Part shown: positions 6,957-8,497 of the stretch, piece after piece
How positions within the stretch are numbered: position 1 is the stretch's first letter
Layout: every line of letters starts with the position of its first letter
From: JAHEYG01 sp040403535
GTDB lineage: Bacteria; Bacteroidota; Bacteroidia; B-17B0; Aurantibacillaceae
Assembly: GCA_040403535.1 (NCBI GenBank)
Contig: JBBAKL010000103.1
Coordinates: forward strand, 1-8,497
DNA length: 8,497 nt
Direction of reading: 5' to 3'
Notes under the pieces: model-generated
Told to the model about the DNA's origin: nothing
The model's database searches: none
What the model saw: only the letters and a program-made list of their open reading frames with translations
Program-made: the position numbers and the translations under genes

Positions 6957-7368
6957 AAAAGATTTTATTGTACGGCAAGCCGAAGAATTTGGCAGGTTTT
7001 TGGGCATAATTTTGGCATTACGCAAAACCGGAAACTGGCAGGAGCTGGAGCGAGTAATAAGGACGAACGCATCAAAATATACTTCTGTAGAAGTAGAGTT
7101 TTCAGAATCTCTTCCGGATGAAAATTTTGCAGAGTTGTTAGTGAAGAAAAATCAACTTTCCGGCGAAAATTTAAAAATGCTGGGTGATTTACTTTATGAG
7201 AAATCTATAGCTTATCTGGAAACAGGAGATGAAGTTAAAGCTAAAAACGCTTTAACCAAATCGTTTCTTTTGTTTAATTATGTAAAGAATAACGCATTGG
7301 ATTCGGAATTCTCACTGGATATGCATTATAAGATGGAAACTATTAAAAGACTGCTTTCACTTAAATGA
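6949..7368 (+). CDS. Small helical protein, DUF6483-like, function unknown
   Basis: A 139-residue soluble protein predicted to be nearly all helical, with no signal peptide or membrane segment. The N-terminus (RKDFIVRQAEEFGRFLGIIL, residues 3-22) followed by a Lys/Arg-rich turn, and a C-terminal TPR-like hairpin (LLYEKSIAYLETGDEVKAKN and a following helix), resemble from memory the DUF6483 family of small proteins; I cannot confirm this without a profile search. It is the last gene of the operon. Its start overlaps coaE by 8 nt, so it is likely translated by coupling. Its stop overlaps the stop of the convergent birA gene by 8 nt. Its steady company with coaE may suggest a housekeeping role, but nothing in the sequence gives a reaction or partner. 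Confidence 0.85.
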   Translation: MLRKDFIVRQAEEFGRFLGIILALRKTGNWQELERVIRTNASKYTSVEVEFSESLPDENFAELLVKKNQLSGENLKMLGDLLYEKSIAYLETGDEVKAKNALTKSFLLFNYVKNNALDSEFSLDMHYKMETIKRLLSLK

Positions 7369-8119
7369 TGAAAGTGATTTCTTTAATATCAAAACTTCTT
7401 TTGATATTATTTTCCATTAAAACCTCAAGTAATCCTTGTTCGCTTACACCTATAACAACTCCATTAAATACTATGTTGTTGTGTTTAAATTTCATCTTAT
7501 TGTTGATGCCAAGTAAATACTTCAAATAAGCCTCATTAATTTCAGTTATTTTGTTTTGCTTGAGTTTTAGATACCACTTTTCCAGGTATACAAACAACTT
7601 CTCGCTGATCTCATCAACAACTAAATTTTTATTCGTTATGTTTATTAAAGAAGTAGCGGATGTAAGATCACCAAATTGTGTTTGATTTACATTTAATCCA
7701 ATCCCTATAACGCTCCAATTAAAATAATCGTCGGTTACACTATTTTCGATTAACACGCCGGCAATTTTTTTATTATTTACCAGTATGTCATTTGGCCATT
7801 TAATTTTAATGTCAAATTGGCTATTATCTAAAATGTCAGTCAATACGTCATGTATGGCCAGGGCAGTTATTTTACTTAAATAAAATGCTTTTTTCGACGG
7901 TAGAAATACCGGTTTTAAAATCACCGAAAGCGTTATGTTCATTGAGGAATCAGACATCCAGCTGTTACCACGTTGGCCTTTTCCTTTTGTTTGATGATTG
8001 GTGTAAACCACAGTACCTTCAATGCAGTTAACGTTCTTTAACATAGTAATGGCATAAGAATTGGTACTATCAGTTTCAGGTAAAAAAACTTTGTTTTGCC
8101 CTATAAAAAGTGTTGCCAT
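7361..8119 (-). CDS. birA: Biotin--[acetyl-CoA carboxylase] ligase, no DNA-binding domain
   Basis: A 252-residue ligase that makes biotinyl-AMP and attaches biotin to the carrier domain of acetyl-CoA carboxylase. The catalytic core is complete: ETDSTNSYA (15-23), KGKGQRG (45-51, the biotinyl-AMP loop, equal to GRGRRG in E. coli), KWPND (107-111), KKIAGVLIE (117-125, with Lys118 the likely catalytic lysine) and IGIGLNVNQ (138-146). A small C-terminal beta domain follows from about residue 205. There is no N-terminal helix-turn-helix, so it is a ligase only, not a repressor of biotin genes. I place the start at ATG 8119 rather than 8173: the extra 18 residues are unlike the family, and the longer start would lie upstream of the likely -7 element (8152-8159). 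It converges on the previous operon and diverges from the rsfS candidate. Confidence 0.95.
   Translation of the reverse strand: MATLFIGQNKVFLPETDSTNSYAITMLKNVNCIEGTVVYTNHQTKGKGQRGNSWMSDSSMNITLSVILKPVFLPSKKAFYLSKITALAIHDVLTDILDNSQFDIKIKWPNDILVNNKKIAGVLIENSVTDDYFNWSVIGIGLNVNQTQFGDLTSATSLINITNKNLVVDEISEKLFVYLEKWYLKLKQNKITEINEAYLKYLLGINNKMKFKHNNIVFNGVVIGVSEQGLLEVLMENNIKRSFDIKEITFII
7384..7413 (+). terminator. Hairpin terminator for the rightward operon, inside birA
   Basis: A perfect 11-bp inverted repeat (TAATATCAAAA at 7384-7394, its complement at 7399-7409) has a 4-nt loop and is followed on the + strand by TTTT (7410-7413). It lies 15 nt after the stop of the last gene of the operon, as expected for an intrinsic terminator. 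The stem is AT-rich, with two G-C pairs, so strength is uncertain. Read leftward no U-run follows, so it would act on rightward transcripts only. It encodes residues near the birA C-terminus. Confidence 0.55.
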
Positions 8120-8141
8120 TAAGCCAAAAAGGTTAATTTTG
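8113..8141 (+). promoter_or_regulatory. Bacteroidota-type promoter for the rsfS candidate
   Basis: TTG (8113-8115), an 18-nt spacer and TAATTTTG (8134-8141) match the Bacteroidota -33/-7 arrangement of TTG and TAnnTTTG. Transcription would start near 8147, giving a leader of about 53 nt before the ATG at 8200. The -33 element lies within the first codons of birA, just past its start codon. Confidence 0.55.
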
Positions 8142-8151
8142 TTGATTAGTG

Positions 8152-8159
8152 CAAACTTA
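8152..8159 (-). promoter_or_regulatory. Bacteroidota-type -7 promoter element for birA
   Basis: Read leftward this is TAAGTTTG, an exact TAnnTTTG match. A start near 8146 gives a leader of about 27 nt before the birA ATG at 8119 and supports that start over the longer one at 8173. No TTG -33 element is seen at normal spacing. Confidence 0.5.
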
Positions 8160-8199
8160 TAGAAAGTAAGCAAATAAAGCTAAGTATTTAAAAACCTTT

Positions 8200-8497
8200 A
8201 TGGCTAAAAAAATTGTAAAGAAATCTACCGCTAAAACTGCAAAAAAAGCAGCAAGTAAAACCGGTAAAACATCCAAGTCTTCAAAAGCACCTGTAAAGAA
8301 GTCGGCAAAAAATGCGGTTACAGATAAGGAAAAGATGGTAAAGCAAGCTAATCTTATTGCTAATTCTGAGAAAAAGAAAAAAACCAAACGTCCTAAAAAA
8401 GTAACAACACCTTCTCAAACAACCTCTTTGCTAGATGCAATTATCGATGGAATGCACGAGAAAAAGGCAAAAAATGTAACAGTTGTTAATTTAACAG
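8200..8497 (+). CDS. rsfS: Ribosome silencing factor (RsfS) candidate with lysine-rich N-terminal tail (3' end outside window)
   Basis: Ninety-nine codons are visible before the window edge. From about residue 76 the sequence LLDAIIDGMHEKKAKNVTVV matches the opening helix and strand of RsfS/Iojap proteins, which bind uL14 on the large ribosomal subunit and block subunit joining when nutrients are short. Before it are about 75 residues rich in Lys, Ala, Ser and Thr with AKKAASKTGK-like runs. I count 24 lysines and one arginine against three acidic residues in the first 70, similar to histone H1-like tails. I recall RsfS proteins beginning within a few residues of the core, so this tail is unusual. 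Internal ATG at 8335 would give a shorter tail of about 30 residues, but the promoter and reading frame favour 8200. Family call rests on about 24 core residues, so certainty is moderate; divergence from birA fits. Confidence 0.75.
   Translation, partial: MAKKIVKKSTAKTAKKAASKTGKTSKSSKAPVKKSAKNAVTDKEKMVKQANLIANSEKKKKTKRPKKVTTPSQTTSLLDAIIDGMHEKKAKNVTVVNLT

Noticed and set aside
8120..8173. Longer N-terminus for birA starting at ATG 8173
   Set aside because: The extra 18 residues do not resemble the family start, and the exact -7 element at 8152-8159 would then lie inside the coding region downstream of the start codon.
8157..8387. Leftward open frame rich in Phe and Leu
   Set aside because: It is the antisense of the lysine-rich RsfS tail (AAA/AAG codons read as TTT/CTT); no start signal or family resemblance supports it.
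8200..8400. Separate H1-like (Hc1-type) DNA-binding protein gene
   Set aside because: The frame continues without a stop from the lysine-rich part into the RsfS-like core, so it is an N-terminal extension rather than its own gene.

Overview
The window comes from a low-GC (roughly mid-30s percent by eye) member of the Bacteroidota. Four things point there. One gene remnant carries a type IX secretion (T9SS) style C-terminal sorting domain. Several genes are preceded by the Bacteroidota -7 promoter element TAnnTTTG instead of a sigma70 -10 box. Ribosome binding sites are A-rich rather than strong Shine-Dalgarno sites. The gene sets (DUF1573 lipoprotein-yajC-ybbR-coaE, and birA beside rsfS) are typical of the phylum. 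I cannot fix the order or genus from sequence alone.

Layout. At the left edge is the 3' end of a type I L-asparaginase gene (+), which meets a leftward gene set tail to tail with a 4-nt gap. That set reads guaB (IMP dehydrogenase), def (peptide deformylase) and a small TPR-type lipoprotein (-). It is probably one transcription unit started from a TAnnTTTG element upstream of guaB. The guaB-def gap holds three related 9-mers that could form alternative hairpins next to the def start. From about 3327 to 4501 lies a decayed gene for a secreted T9SS cargo protein. Its start codon is lost, and it has a frameshift, three in-frame stops and a shortened sorting domain.

A tight rightward operon follows: DUF1573 lipoprotein, yajC (Sec accessory subunit), ybbR, coaE (last step of CoA synthesis) and a small helical protein of unknown function. 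The last three genes overlap or nearly touch. This operon converges on birA (biotin-protein ligase, -) with overlapping stop codons, and a good hairpin terminator for the rightward operon lies inside the end of birA. birA and a rightward gene cut by the window edge diverge from an 80-nt region with interlocked promoter elements. The rightward gene is a ribosome silencing factor (RsfS) candidate with a long lysine-rich, histone-H1-like N-terminal tail.

The window is mostly core housekeeping: GTP synthesis, N-terminal protein processing, secretion, CoA and biotin cofactor use, and ribosome control. I see no defence system, CRISPR array, insertion sequence, tRNA or rRNA. The most unusual items are the basic tail on the RsfS candidate, the putative def leader switch, the interlocked divergent promoters and the clearly decaying T9SS cargo gene.
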